Source: Algihabitans albus
GTDB taxonomy: Bacteria > Pseudomonadota > Alphaproteobacteria > Kiloniellales > DSM-21159
Length of the DNA: 64,000 bases
Direction: 5' to 3'
Assembly: GCF_003572205.1 (NCBI RefSeq)
Contig: NZ_QXNY01000002.1
Location: 62,001-126,000, forward strand
The notes beneath the pieces are model-generated. The model was not told the DNA's origin. It searched no databases and saw nothing but the letters and a program-made list of their open reading frames with translations. The position numbers and the translations under genes are program-made. Of this stretch, positions 1 through 9,672 are shown in pieces (the stretch's first letter is position 1; every line of letters starts with the position of its first letter).

Positions 1-670
1 GCAGCGCCAGCACGAAGAGAGCTGCGAACATCACATCGGTCTGCATCCGGCCGTTTGCGTCCAGCATCATGCGGCCGAGGCCCGCGCCCGCGCCGACCCA
101 TTCGCCGACCACCGCCCCGATCGGGGCCGTGGCGGCCGCGACCCGCAGGCCCGACGTCAGGGCTGGAAGCGCCGCCGGCAGGCGCACGCGCAGCAGAATC
201 GAAAGGCGGCTTCCCCCCATCGTCTGAGCCAGGTCCAGCCAGCCGGGATCCGTCCGGCGGAGACCGTCGTAGAAGGCGGCGGTCACCGGGAAGTAGATGA
301 TCAAGGTGGCCATCGCGATCTTGGGGCCGAGGCCGTAGCCGAACCAGAGCACCAGGAGCGGGGCTATGGCGAAGACCGGGATCGCCTGGCTGACCACCAG
401 CAGCGGCAGAAGCCAGCGCCGCAGCGGCGGCAGCAGAGCCAGCGAGAGCGCCGAGAGGCATCCGAGCAGGGTGCCGAGCAGCAGCCCGAAGACGATCTCC
501 AACCCGGTCACCCAGGCATTCGCCAGCAGCTCCCGCCAGCGCTCGAGAAGCACGTCGCCGACACGCAGGGGACCCGGCAGCAGGAAATGCGGAACCCCGC
601 TCAACGTGACGCCCAGGTGCCAGACGACCAGCACGGCGAGAAAAACCAGCAAGGGACGCAGCAGCGTCAT
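1..670 (-). CDS. ABC transporter permease, thiamine-precursor (HMP) type, partial at window edge
   Basis: Inner-membrane permease of the ThiX/SsuC type, probably importing a pyrimidine precursor of thiamine together with the ATPase encoded upstream. The N-terminus is a hydrophobic segment. Later there is an EAA-loop-like stretch (AQTMGGSRLSILLRVRLPAA) that would contact the ATPase. The start ATG overlaps the ATPase stop by 4 bases (ATGA), so translation is coupled. The gene runs off the left edge, so the C-terminus and any ThiY binding protein are not visible. The substrate is inferred from the TPP riboswitch that heads the operon; from the protein alone a sulfonate or nitrate permease would look similar. 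Confidence 0.88.
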   Translation of the reverse strand, partial: MTLLRPLLVFLAVLVVWHLGVTLSGVPHFLLPGPLRVGDVLLERWRELLANAWVTGLEIVFGLLLGTLLGCLSALSLALLPPLRRWLLPLLVVSQAIPVFAIAPLLVLWFGYGLGPKIAMATLIIYFPVTAAFYDGLRRTDPGWLDLAQTMGGSRLSILLRVRLPAALPALTSGLRVAAATAPIGAVVGEWVGAGAGLGRMMLDANGRMQTDVMFAALFVLAL

Positions 671-1431
671 ACCGGGGTCCGGGCACGGCCGAGCCGGGCA
701 AGCAGGTCGGCCTGTCCGCGCAGCACCGCCGGATCGCTCGCCTCGCGCGGGGTCGGGCCTTCGGGGCGGCTTGGCCTTTCCAGGCGCGCGGGACGTCCCG
801 CCATGATCAGAAGGCCCTGGGCCAGCCGCAGGGCCTCCAGCGGATCGTGCGTCACCAGCAGAACCGTGCGGCCCGCCAGCTTCTCGGCGGCCAGGGATTG
901 AAGGTCGAGGCGGGTGATGGCGTCGAGCGCCCCGAAGGGCTCGTCCATCAGAACCACCGGCCGATTTTCGAAGAGCGTGCGGGCGAGCGCCACGCGCTGA
1001 CGCATGCCGCCCGAGAGGGCCGCCGGCTTGTCGTGCCGACGGTCGCCGAGACCGACCTCCGCCAACAGCGCTTCGGCACGGGCGAAATCCGGGGCGGTGC
1101 CGCGCAGGCGGTCGCCCAGCAGGACATTGCCGGTCAGATCGAGCCACGGCAGCAACAGGTCCTGCTGAGCCATGTAGGCGACACGGCCGGTCAGCGGCTG
1201 GCCGCTGCCGTCGTGCACCCGGCCTTCGGCGGCGGCTTCCAGGTCGGCGATCAGCCGCAGCAGGCTCGACTTGCCGACGCCGGAGGGGCCGAGCAGGGCG
1301 GTGATCTCGCCGGCCGGAAGGGTCAGATGCAGGTCGTCGAACAGCGGCAGGCCGTCATAGACCAGGCTGGCGGCCTCGACCGTCACGGTGGGTGCGGTCT
1401 GCTTCGGGGAGCCTAGCGGCGAGGCGTACAT
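667..1431 (-). CDS. ABC transporter ATP-binding protein, thiamine-precursor (HMP) type (ThiZ-like)
   Basis: Cytoplasmic ATPase that would energise the adjacent permease. Visible are Walker A (GPSGVGKS, near residue 48), a Q-loop (YMAQQD), the signature LSGGMRQR (near 139), Walker B (VVLMDEP) and the H-loop (LLVTHDP). The ATG at 1431 is preferred because a GGGAGG ribosome binding site, formed by the 3' end of the TPP riboswitch, lies 11 bases upstream. An in-frame GTG at 1443 would add four residues but abuts that site. It is the first gene of a leftward operon whose second gene overlaps it by 4 bases. The assignment to HMP or thiamine import rests on the riboswitch. Confidence 0.9.
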   Translation of the reverse strand: MYASPLGSPKQTAPTVTVEAASLVYDGLPLFDDLHLTLPAGEITALLGPSGVGKSSLLRLIADLEAAAEGRVHDGSGQPLTGRVAYMAQQDLLLPWLDLTGNVLLGDRLRGTAPDFARAEALLAEVGLGDRRHDKPAALSGGMRQRVALARTLFENRPVVLMDEPFGALDAITRLDLQSLAAEKLAGRTVLLVTHDPLEALRLAQGLLIMAGRPARLERPSRPEGPTPREASDPAVLRGQADLLARLGRARTPV

Positions 1432-1444
1432 GCGGCAGCCCACC

Positions 1445-1543
1445 TCCCTACGCCGGTGCGAACCGGATCAGGTTCTTGGGGTCGTCCCCCAGGATGCGCT
1501 CCTGGTTGCGGGACCTCTCAGCCGTCGAACGGCTCCCCCGGTG
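1445..1543 (-). promoter_or_regulatory. TPP riboswitch (THI element)
   Basis: Read on the minus strand, this leader carries the two conserved blocks of the thiamine pyrophosphate aptamer: GGCTGAGAGG near 1532-1523, and CTGATCCGG followed by a UUCG-type loop and CACCGGCGTAGGGA, ending near 1445. The closing GGGAGG is also the ribosome binding site of the ATPase gene. Folding with TPP bound would therefore hide the Shine-Dalgarno sequence, which fits the translational control known for this class in proteobacteria. It indicates repression of the transporter when thiamine pyrophosphate is plentiful. Confidence 0.93.
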
Positions 1544-1633
1544 AAAAGAGACGGCACTATGGCGCGGCTTGCCGCCGGATGCCAGCTTGCCGCACTGGAC
1601 AGACTTGGCGGGGGCCACCATACCCTCATTGCA

Positions 1634-2821
1634 ATGCCGGAAACGCTCGACCGTCCGTCTCCCTCAGCCGCAGCGCCCGCGCCCGCCAGACCCGCGGCGG
1701 CGCCGCGCATGATCGGGCATGAAATCTACCGCCGCTCGACCTATGGCCGGGCTCATCCGCTGGCGATCCCGCGCGTCTCCACCTGTATCGACCTCTGCCG
1801 CGTGCTCGGGTGGCTGCCGGACCGGCAGTATCTGGTCTCCCCGCAGGCAACGGCGGCCGAGTTGGCCCGCTTTCACCATCCCGACTACATCGCCGCCGTG
1901 CAGCGGGCGGAGCGGGACCAGCGCCTCGAAGCCGAGGTCAAGCGGCGTTTCCAACTCGGGTTGGCCGGCAACCCGATCTTTCCCGAAGTCTTCCGGCGTC
2001 CCGCCACGGCCTGCGGCGGTTCCATCCTGGCCGCCGACCTCTTGTTGGCGGAAGGCGGTCTGGTCCACTCGCCGGCGGGCGGGACCCATCACGGGCGGCC
2101 GGACCGCGCCAGCGGCTTCTGCTACTTCAACGACCCGGTGCTCGGAATTCTGAGATTGCTGGACGGCGGACTGACCCGCGTCTTCTATCTCGATATCGAC
2201 GCGCATCACGGCGACGGCGTTCAGGACGCCTTTCACGACGACCCGAGGGTCTTCACGCTGTCCTTGCACGAGGAGGGGCGCTGGCCCCTGTCCCGCGGCG
2301 AGACCGGGGGGCCGGGCAGCCTGGCGGATCGCGCCGGGGGTCTGGCGCGCAATCTGCCGCTGCCGCCAGGCGCCAACGACAGCGAAGCGCTCTTCCTGCT
2401 GGAAGCGGCGATCCTGCCGCTCATCGAGGCTTTCGAACCCGAAGCGATCGTCCTGCAATGCGGCGCCGATGCGCTGGAGGAAGATCCGCTGAGCAAACTC
2501 TCGCTTTCGAACGGCGCGCTCTGGCGGATCGCCGAGGCGATCAAACCTCTGGCACCGCGCCTGCTGGCGCTGGGCGGCGGCGGCTACAATCCCTGGTCGG
2601 TGGGGCGCGCCTGGGCCGGTCTCTGGGGCATCTTGAACGGGCGGGAGATTCCGGAACGCCTGCCGCCGGCGGCCGAATCGCTGCTGCGCGGCCTGCAGTG
2701 GCGCCACCGCCTGGGCCGCTCTCCGCCCGAGGCCTGGTTCACGACACTGGCCGACGCTCCGAGATCGGGGCCGATCCGGCCGGAAATCCGAGCCGCCGCC
2801 GCCGCCGTGCTCGCACCCTGA
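1634..2821 (+). CDS. Histone deacetylase family hydrolase (AcuC/HDAC-like)
   Basis: Zinc-dependent amidohydrolase of the arginase/deacetylase fold; bacterial members deacetylate proteins or small acylated amines. Family motifs in order: a GRAHPLAIPR-like N-terminus, THHGRP, GFCYFNDP, the metal-binding DIDAHHGDG near residue 190, LQCGAD, and the C-terminal GGGGYNPW glycine loop. The ATG at 1634 gives 395 residues. A later ATG at 1709 also precedes all conserved sequence and is a reasonable alternative. It is transcribed away from the riboswitch operon, and a DUF192 gene follows at once. The substrate cannot be told from sequence. Confidence 0.9.
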   Translation: MPETLDRPSPSAAAPAPARPAAAPRMIGHEIYRRSTYGRAHPLAIPRVSTCIDLCRVLGWLPDRQYLVSPQATAAELARFHHPDYIAAVQRAERDQRLEAEVKRRFQLGLAGNPIFPEVFRRPATACGGSILAADLLLAEGGLVHSPAGGTHHGRPDRASGFCYFNDPVLGILRLLDGGLTRVFYLDIDAHHGDGVQDAFHDDPRVFTLSLHEEGRWPLSRGETGGPGSLADRAGGLARNLPLPPGANDSEALFLLEAAILPLIEAFEPEAIVLQCGADALEEDPLSKLSLSNGALWRIAEAIKPLAPRLLALGGGGYNPWSVGRAWAGLWGILNGREIPERLPPAAESLLRGLQWRHRLGRSPPEAWFTTLADAPRSGPIRPEIRAAAAAVLAP

Positions 2822-2905
2822 CCGGCAAATCTCTCGACAGACGGAGTGAAGCTCTTGTCCCCGAAGTCCTTGCCTGGGCCGCTTCCGCGGGCTACAGCGT
2901 CGCTC

Positions 2906-3355
2906 ATGGTCCGCTTTCTGCTGTTCGTCTTTCTCTTCCAGGCTCCGCCATTGGTCTCGGCGGCGGCCTCGGACCTGCCGGTCGTGCCGCTGACCATCGC
3001 CACGGCCGACGGCAGCCAGCACGACTTTCGGGTCGAGCTGGCCCGGACGCCGGACGAACAGGCGCAGGGACTGATGTTTCGCGAGGAGTTGGCGGCCGAT
3101 GCCGGCATGCTCTTCGTGCATCGGCGGCCGAGGGTGTCCAGCTTCTGGATGAAGGATACCTACATCCCGCTTGACATGATCTGGATCGGGCCGGACTGGA
3201 CGATCCTGGGCGCGCATGAAAACGCCGTGCCGCATTCGACGGCGCCGATTTCCTCGAACGTCCCGGTGCGGGCGATCCTCGAGGTGCCGGGCGGAACCTT
3301 CGCGCGCCTCGGCCTGGCCCGTGGCGACCGGGTCAAGGTCAACGGCTTGAACTAG
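2906..3355 (+). CDS. DUF192 family exported protein
   Basis: Small periplasmic protein of the DUF192 family, whose biochemical role is not established. The N-terminus has a hydrophobic signal sequence ending near VSAAA. The family core is clear: RTPDEQAQGLMFRE, then SFWMKDTYIPLDMIW, then ILEVPGGT. I chose the ATG at 2906 because it gives a compact signal peptide. An in-frame GTG at 2846, with GACGGA just upstream, would add 20 residues and cannot be excluded. It follows the deacetylase-like gene closely and may be co-transcribed with it. Confidence 0.85.
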   Translation: MVRFLLFVFLFQAPPLVSAAASDLPVVPLTIATADGSQHDFRVELARTPDEQAQGLMFREELAADAGMLFVHRRPRVSSFWMKDTYIPLDMIWIGPDWTILGAHENAVPHSTAPISSNVPVRAILEVPGGTFARLGLARGDRVKVNGLN

Positions 3356-3415
3356 CGGCGGCCTGAACCGGCGGCGGCGCGGCTTCCGCCGCGCAGCCCG
3401 GTCAAGCTCGGACCG

Positions 3416-3730
3416 CTAGGCCTCGGGCGTGCCGCTCAGAACCTCTTCGAGCGGTCGCCAGCCTTCGCCGGCGGCCATCAGGCAGCTCAGACCCGTCGGG
3501 GAGGTGACGATGATCGTCCAGGTTCCGTCTTCACCGCTCGACAGAACTTCGACCAGACCCCCGGTGTTGGTCACGCCCAAGGCGACCGGAGCTTCCCGAT
3601 ACTTGCCGGCCAGATGCTTCAGCACGTCGTCCCGCTGTTGGCAGGCCGCCGGAGCCGCGTCGACCTTGGCACCGGCCAGTGCAGCAGCAAGGCCGGAAGC
3701 AAGAGCGACGAAGGTGAAAAATCGACGCAT
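3416..3730 (-). CDS. Small exported protein of unknown function
   Basis: A 104-residue protein with a typical signal peptide (basic MRRFF, a hydrophobic stretch rich in Ala/Leu, cleavage likely after VDA). The mature part has two cysteines, one near its start (AACQQR) and one in GLSCLMAAGEGW, which could form a disulfide in the periplasm. I recognise no named family, though short proteins of this pattern are common in alphaproteobacteria. It converges on the DUF192 gene. Confidence 0.7.
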   Translation of the reverse strand: MRRFFTFVALASGLAAALAGAKVDAAPAACQQRDDVLKHLAGKYREAPVALGVTNTGGLVEVLSSGEDGTWTIIVTSPTGLSCLMAAGEGWRPLEEVLSGTPEA

Positions 3731-3872
3731 TGCGGGTCCCCCTTAAAGACCGCGACTCGCTCCACCAGCAGAGCGATGCTCGAGTCTGCGTCAAAAAGGG
3801 TTAACTCCCACCTAAGAATATCGTAAACGCCGACAATTACATGAAAGTGCCGTTCGCCTTACTCCGGCTCTG

Positions 3873-3932
3873 CTAGAGCACGCCCGGGACGTGAATCGCT
3901 CTCTAAACATAAGAGAGGCCGGGATTTACGCT
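3873..3932 (+). repeat. Dispersed hairpin repeat, copy A
   Basis: Intergenic copy of a short dispersed element. A CTAGAG block is followed by a 39-base core at 3894-3932 that starts AATCGCTCTCT and ends GATTTACGCT. Inside it, CTCTCT and AGAGAG form a hairpin. The same core, with about 33 of 39 bases identical by eye, recurs at 41906-41944, and its left part recurs near 6984. Confidence 0.65.
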
Positions 3933-3951
3933 CCAGCGTGCCTTGGTTTTG

Positions 3952-4608
3952 CTAGCGCCGCCGCGCCAGAGTCAGACCGTCGCCGATCGGGACGAGCGAG
4001 AGGGACACGCGCGGGTCGCCCTGAAGCGCCGTGTTGAGCGCGCGGATGGCCAGGGTGTCGGCGTCCTGTTTGTCGGGATCCGCGACGCTGCCGCCCCAGA
4101 GGACGTTGTCGAACATCAGCAGTCCGCCGGGGCGCACCAGCTTCAGCCCGGCCTCGTAGTAGGCGCCGTAGTTTTCCTTGTCCGCATCGACGAACATGAG
4201 GTCGAACTGCCGCCCGTCGCCCTGCAGCGCCTCCAGGGTCTCGAGCGCCGGGGCGATCCGCAGGTTGATCCGATCCGCCACGCCGGCCTCGTCCCAGAAG
4301 CGGCGGGCCATGTTGGTGTAGTCCTCGCTGACGTCGCAGCAGACCAACTCCGCATCGGCCGGCAGGGCCAGGGCCATGGCCAGCGCCGAGTAGCCGGTGA
4401 AGGTGCCGACCTCCAGGTAACTCCGCGCGCCGGTCAGCTCCGCCAGCAGTTGCATGAACTGCCCCTGTTCCGGCGAGATCTGCATCGCGCCGCCGGGCCC
4501 CGCCGTCGTCTCCGCGCGCAGGCGCGCGAGAATCTCCGGCTCGCGCAGCGAGACCTTCAGAACGTAGTCGTAGAGGCTGTCGGACATACCGATGGTACGT
4601 GGGGACAT
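3952..4608 (-). CDS. SAM-dependent O-methyltransferase (class I, CCoAOMT-like family 3)
   Basis: Soluble methyltransferase of the caffeoyl-CoA/catechol O-methyltransferase group. The SAM-binding motif is YLEVGTFTGYSALAMA. Further landmarks are the acidic VCCDVSEDY, the metal-binding FVDADKENY and the DNVLWGG segment that is almost invariant in this family. At 218 residues it is full length. A second in-frame ATG at codon 7 is an alternative start. The acceptor substrate is unknown; bacterial members act on small phenolic or diol compounds. Confidence 0.92.
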   Translation of the reverse strand: MSPRTIGMSDSLYDYVLKVSLREPEILARLRAETTAGPGGAMQISPEQGQFMQLLAELTGARSYLEVGTFTGYSALAMALALPADAELVCCDVSEDYTNMARRFWDEAGVADRINLRIAPALETLEALQGDGRQFDLMFVDADKENYGAYYEAGLKLVRPGGLLMFDNVLWGGSVADPDKQDADTLAIRALNTALQGDPRVSLSLVPIGDGLTLARRR

Positions 4609-4631
4609 GCAGGGACTCCTCGGATCTGACG

Positions 4632-4735
4632 CTGCTTCGAGACGCCGCCGAGCGGCTCCTCAGCATGGCGGCGACTGGTTGATTGGAAGGACCACTTCAT
4701 CCTGAGGAGCGACCCTGAGGGGCGCGTGCCGAAGG
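4632..4735. repeat. Imperfect inverted repeat of the common alphaproteobacterial intergenic type
   Basis: Two arms face each other: the left contains TTCGAGACGCC and CTCCTCAGCATG, the right CATCCTGAGGAGCG and GTGCCGAAGGAT. The reverse complement of the right arm aligns with the left arm with scattered mismatches. Repeats of this CTTCGAGACGC/CTCAGGATGA kind are frequent between genes of many alphaproteobacteria. This copy lies in the 192-base gap between the methyltransferase start and the prfC stop and may terminate prfC transcription. I see no open reading frame here. Confidence 0.6.
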
Positions 4736-4800
4736 ATGCCGTGCCGGGCTAACTTCGCCGATCCGGGTTTGCACTCCAAACCGGCTTTTATCTGCGCATT

Positions 4801-6441
<1,641 letters not shown>

Positions 6442-6544
6442 GAAGCCTTGTCGCGTCGCGGGGGAAATCCTGCGCGCCTGATGTAGCCCGGAGCGCGGCG
6501 GGGTTAAAGGCCAGGGTGAAAGCCGGCGTGAAAGCCGGCGGCGG

Positions 6545-6910
6545 CTAGGGCAGGCGCTCCAGCACGCCGTCGGGCAGCCAGCCGGTCTCGCCGTCGGCTG
6601 TCGTCGCCAGGACGAAGCCGCTCTCGGCGAAGTGCAGCGTCACCTCCTCGCCCTCGGCGACGGTCAGCTCCAGGGCGTCGAAATCGCGGGTCAGGCGCCA
6701 GGGCTCGGCGCTGCGGTCGAGCCAGGCCAGCGGCGTCCAGCCGCCGCGTCCCTCCGGGTCCTCCGCCCAGATCCAGCCCTCGATATCGGTCTTCGGGCCG
6801 AAGTCCGGCCGTACGGCGGCACCCGCCTCGGCGCGGAAGGGGGCCTCGTAGGGGCGCCGGTAGGCCTGAACGACGCGGGCGCGACTGCCGTCGGGAAAGG
6901 GGGTGAACAA
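6545..6910 (-). CDS. Small SH3-like domain protein, function unknown
   Basis: A 121-residue protein with no signal peptide. Two SH3-like beta-barrel repeats seem present: one contains RVVQAYRRPYEAPF and ends in GWTPLAWL, the other contains LTVAEGEEVTL and ends in GETGWLPDGVLERLP. The ALY/GWLP pattern of bacterial variant-SH3 domains underlies this call. It lies just upstream of tRNA-Pro and downstream of prfC on the same strand. No specific ligand or pathway can be inferred. Confidence 0.72.
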   Translation of the reverse strand: MFTPFPDGSRARVVQAYRRPYEAPFRAEAGAAVRPDFGPKTDIEGWIWAEDPEGRGGWTPLAWLDRSAEPWRLTRDFDALELTVAEGEEVTLHFAESGFVLATTADGETGWLPDGVLERLP

Positions 6911-6983
6911 AGCGGCCTCCGATTGGGCGGGTTACGGCTACGAAATCTTCACGCGGCCGTGTTTGACTTCCAGTGCAACCGAT

Positions 6984-7007
6984 CCGGGGACGTGGGATCG
7001 CTCTCTA
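6984..7007 (+). repeat. Dispersed hairpin repeat, partial copy C
   Basis: The bases GGGGACGTGGGATCGCTCTC closely match the left part of copy A at 3883-3905 (GGGACGTGAATCGCTCTCTA), but the right arm is missing. It lies between the SH3-like gene and tRNA-Pro. It is probably a decayed member of the same family. Confidence 0.4.
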
Positions 7008-7070
7008 GGCGCTCCTACTTCGGAGTGCTATAAGCGCGCAAGCCTGCAGAGCGGCACGGCGGCGGGCGGG

Positions 7071-7148
<78 letters not shown>

Positions 7149-7224
7149 TATCTTTGACAGGACGACATCTTTGACAGCGCGGCACGAAAGCGCCAGTCGA
7201 CACCCGAGAGAACGAGAGACCGCC

Positions 7225-7530
7225 ATGCAGGTGCGGATTTACCGAAGCCCCAAGACGGCCACCCAGTCCGGCCGGGCCAACACCAAGCGCTGGGTGCTGG
7301 AGTTCGAGCCGCAGCAGCAGCGCAGCATCGAGCCGCTGATGGGCTGGACCGCCTCGGGCGACACGCGCCAGCAGCTCCGCCTCTTCTTCGACAGCGAGGA
7401 GGAGGCCGTGGACTACGCCAAGCGCCACGGCTACATGTACAGCGTGCAGCGGCCGAGCCAGCGCGAGGTCCGGCCCAAGGCCTACGCCGACAACTTCAAG
7501 TACGACCGCCGCCTGCGCTGGACGCACTAG
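7225..7530 (+). CDS. NADH dehydrogenase accessory subunit, NDUFS4-like (ETC complex I subunit)
   Basis: A 101-residue soluble protein of the ETC_C1_NDUFS4 family, an accessory subunit on the peripheral arm of Complex I in alphaproteobacteria and mitochondria. Diagnostic stretches are KRWVLEFEP, PLMGWTASGDT, EEAVDYAKRHGY and KAYADNFKYDR. The ATG at 7225 places the conserved MQVRIYRSPK at the N-terminus; longer in-frame readings run back into tRNA-Pro and are rejected. It sits between two tRNA genes, apart from any nuo operon. Confidence 0.92.
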   Translation: MQVRIYRSPKTATQSGRANTKRWVLEFEPQQQRSIEPLMGWTASGDTRQQLRLFFDSEEEAVDYAKRHGYMYSVQRPSQREVRPKAYADNFKYDRRLRWTH

Positions 7531-7560
7531 GCCCTCCCGGTCCATAACGACACCCGGTCA

Positions 7561-7637
7561 GCGCCCGTAGCTCAGCTGGATAGAGCAGGTGCCTTCTAAG
7601 CATCAGGCCGCAGGTTCGAATCCTGCCGGGCGCGCCA
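7561..7637 (+). tRNA. tRNA-Arg (anticodon TCT); island insertion site
   Basis: The acceptor GCGCCCG (7561-7567) pairs with CGGGCGC (7627-7633), followed by discriminator G and CCA. The anticodon stem GGTGC/GCATC encloses CTTCTAA with anticodon TCT. The T arm is GCAGGTTCGAATCCTGC. The gene looks functional. Its 3' half is also read on the other strand as the end of the recombinase gene, which makes it the likely attachment site of the island to its right. Confidence 0.96.
7596..7637. other. Probable attachment site: recombinase 3' end overlapping tRNA-Arg
   Basis: The last 13 codons and stop of the recombinase are antisense to the tRNA-Arg 3' half. The TAG stop complements bases within the anticodon loop, and the peptide RQDSNLRPDA is simply the reverse reading of the T arm and acceptor. 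An overlap this exact shows that the present recombinase 3' end was built at the integration junction or adapted to this tRNA. The exact crossover bases cannot be seen without the empty site. Confidence 0.55.
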
Positions 7638-9278
7638 TTTCGGTTCCAAAGTGGGCACGCCGCCTGCCGTCGTTTGTGCGCTGGCGGCAGTGAGTGTTTT
7701 CAGAAGCGCGGTTCGCGAGCCCATGATGCGCGCTTCGGTCTTGTCGATCACCTCGATGCGTTGAGCAACGGCGCGTAGGTGGTCGCGGCGATAGCTGCCG
7801 TCGCTCTTGCGCAGACGCTTGCGTGCGGCACTGGCGAACGCTTCTACCTTTTCTTCTGTGAGTTCCGGCCCCGCGCGCTCGATCGCGCCTGCCGCTCGTT
7901 CTGCATCAGCCTTTGCCTGATCGCGGATGGCGGAGAGTTCGGCGACACGCCCCTTCAAAGCGGGATCGCCGAGGTCCGCGATGCCGTTCTCGATCGCTTC
8001 ATAGAGCCGATTGAGCTTGGCGTCGGCCTCCGAAGCGCGCTTGCGCAGCTCGGTGATATGGCTCTGGCGTCGTGCGATATACTCTTCGCGCCGGTTTAGC
8101 ACTTCCGAAAGCAATGCCGTCAAACGTCGCGGATCGAGCAAGCGGTTTTCGATGTGGCTGGTTACCGCCTTGTCGAGCTTGCCCATCGGCACGGTCGTGC
8201 CACCGCAACCGGTGTTGCCTTGCCGTGCGCGGGTCGAACATGTGTAGTAGCGGTAACGCCCGCTCTTGCCGGTCCTCAGCGTCATCGCACCGCCGCAGGA
8301 CGCGCAGAAGGCGATACCGGTCAGAAGCGTCGGCCCGCTGACCGTGCGGGGCGGCGTCCACTTCGGATTGCGAGATTTGAGATGCGCCTGCACCGCCTGC
8401 CACTCTTCTTTTGGTACGATGGCCGGCACCTCCATAACGACATGCTCGGACTCGGGCTTCGGCCGCTTGGCTTTCGAGTCGTAGGTGTTGAAGCGATGCT
8501 CGCCGGCATAGGTCGTGCGGGTCAGGATTTGATGGACGGCGGCAATGCCCCAGCGGCCGCCATCACGGGTGCGGATGTCGCGTTCGTTGAGGTGCTTGGT
8601 GATGGATTTGAGCCCCATCGGCCCGCTGTCGCCATCGCCGCGTAGCGCCAGCCGGTAGATCAGCCGCACGGTCTCGGCATGGATCGGATCGATCTCCAGC
8701 TTTTTCTTGATCTTCGCTCCGCGCTTCTCGGCCTCAACGGTGCGATAGCCGATGGGAGGCAGCGCGCCGTTCCAGAAACCCTGGCGCGCATTCTCCTTCA
8801 TGGCGCGCAGGACGTGTTTGGCGTTCTCCTTCGACTGATACTCGTCGAACAGCGCCATGATCTGGCGGATCATGTTGCTCATCGGATCGTCGCCCAGGTC
8901 CTGGGTGATGGAGACGAGCCGGACATCCGCCTTCGCCAGTTTGCGGACATAGAACTCAAGCTGGAACTGGTCACGGAAGAAGCGCGAGAACGAATGGACG
9001 AGCACCACGTCGAAGGGCGTCCCGCCATGAAGCGCTGCGTCCATCATACGCTGGAACTCGGGACGTCTGTCGTCGGTCGCCGACTGGCCCGGCTCGAAAT
9101 ACTCCGCCACAATCTGCCAGCCCTTGGCGGTGCAATAGCGCTCGGCCTGCCGGCGCTGGTCCGGGATGGAGAGATCGTGTTCGGCCTGACGGTTCGTGGA
9201 GACGCGCAGATAGAGCGCGGCGCGAATGGCGGGGCTATCAGGCGCAGCCTCCGGTGAGCGAGAGGCTGCGTCAGTCAT
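7596..9278 (-). CDS. Large serine recombinase (resolvase/invertase family integrase)
   Basis: Site-specific recombinase expected to integrate and excise the island. The N-terminal resolvase domain begins AALYLRVSTNRQ, with the catalytic serine in RVS, and continues with the IPDQRRQAERY and VLVHSFSRFFRD motifs. Then comes the recombinase domain (GYRTVE, LTRTTYAGEHRFN), a zinc-ribbon with CASCGG and CSTRARQGNTGC cysteines, and a coiled-coil segment near residues 400-480. The 560-residue length is normal for the family. The start at 9278 lies 15 bases after the small ORF upstream. The C-terminus overlaps tRNA-Arg. Confidence 0.93.
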   Translation of the reverse strand: MTDAASRSPEAAPDSPAIRAALYLRVSTNRQAEHDLSIPDQRRQAERYCTAKGWQIVAEYFEPGQSATDDRRPEFQRMMDAALHGGTPFDVVLVHSFSRFFRDQFQLEFYVRKLAKADVRLVSITQDLGDDPMSNMIRQIMALFDEYQSKENAKHVLRAMKENARQGFWNGALPPIGYRTVEAEKRGAKIKKKLEIDPIHAETVRLIYRLALRGDGDSGPMGLKSITKHLNERDIRTRDGGRWGIAAVHQILTRTTYAGEHRFNTYDSKAKRPKPESEHVVMEVPAIVPKEEWQAVQAHLKSRNPKWTPPRTVSGPTLLTGIAFCASCGGAMTLRTGKSGRYRYYTCSTRARQGNTGCGGTTVPMGKLDKAVTSHIENRLLDPRRLTALLSEVLNRREEYIARRQSHITELRKRASEADAKLNRLYEAIENGIADLGDPALKGRVAELSAIRDQAKADAERAAGAIERAGPELTEEKVEAFASAARKRLRKSDGSYRRDHLRAVAQRIEVIDKTEARIMGSRTALLKTLTAASAQTTAGGVPTLEPKWRARQDSNLRPDA

Positions 9279-9293
9279 GGCTTGATCCTCGGA

Positions 9294-9542
9294 TTAGGGA
9301 AGCGGCCCGAACAGCTCGTCCAGGATGTCGCCGAAATAGGCTTCGACGATGCGCACTTCCGCCTCGGTGACCGGGACGACCTCTGGCCAGTCATCGGTGA
9401 TGCGGAAGGCTTGTCGTGCGTTCCTGCGGTGACGTGTCTGCGAACCGGGCACCGGAACATAGTCATAGAGATCGAGCGGAGCGGCCCCCATAGGCCGGCG
9501 ACGCTCGATCGGTTTGCCGCGATGATGCCGGGACTGCGCCAT
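9294..9542 (-). CDS. Small conserved protein encoded directly upstream of the recombinase
   Basis: An 82-residue soluble protein: a basic start (MAQSRHHRGK), an APLDLYDYVPVPGSQTRHRR segment and an acidic C-terminus (EVRIVEAYFGDILDELFG). My recollection is that similar short ORFs precede this recombinase type in other alphaproteobacteria, but I know no function. It could be a recombination accessory factor. The ATG at 9542 is preferred over a longer reading from 9662, whose extra residues look like out-of-frame sequence. It ends 15 bases before the recombinase start and is presumably co-transcribed. Confidence 0.6.
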   Translation of the reverse strand: MAQSRHHRGKPIERRRPMGAAPLDLYDYVPVPGSQTRHRRNARQAFRITDDWPEVVPVTEAEVRIVEAYFGDILDELFGPLP

Positions 9543-9672
9543 CCCGCCATGATCGGCGTCGAATAAGCATGGCGGAACCGGCCATGTGTACGCCAGGGCG
9601 CGACGCGCGTCTTGGCGTGCAAAGACAGGCGCACGGTGGGTGTAGCAACCCGTCTCGCACAAACGGCGATCA

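Noticed and set aside
3355-3415. GC-rich hairpin between the DUF192 gene and the convergent small secreted gene
   Set aside because: The stem has mismatches and no T-run; sequence this GC-rich forms such stems easily.
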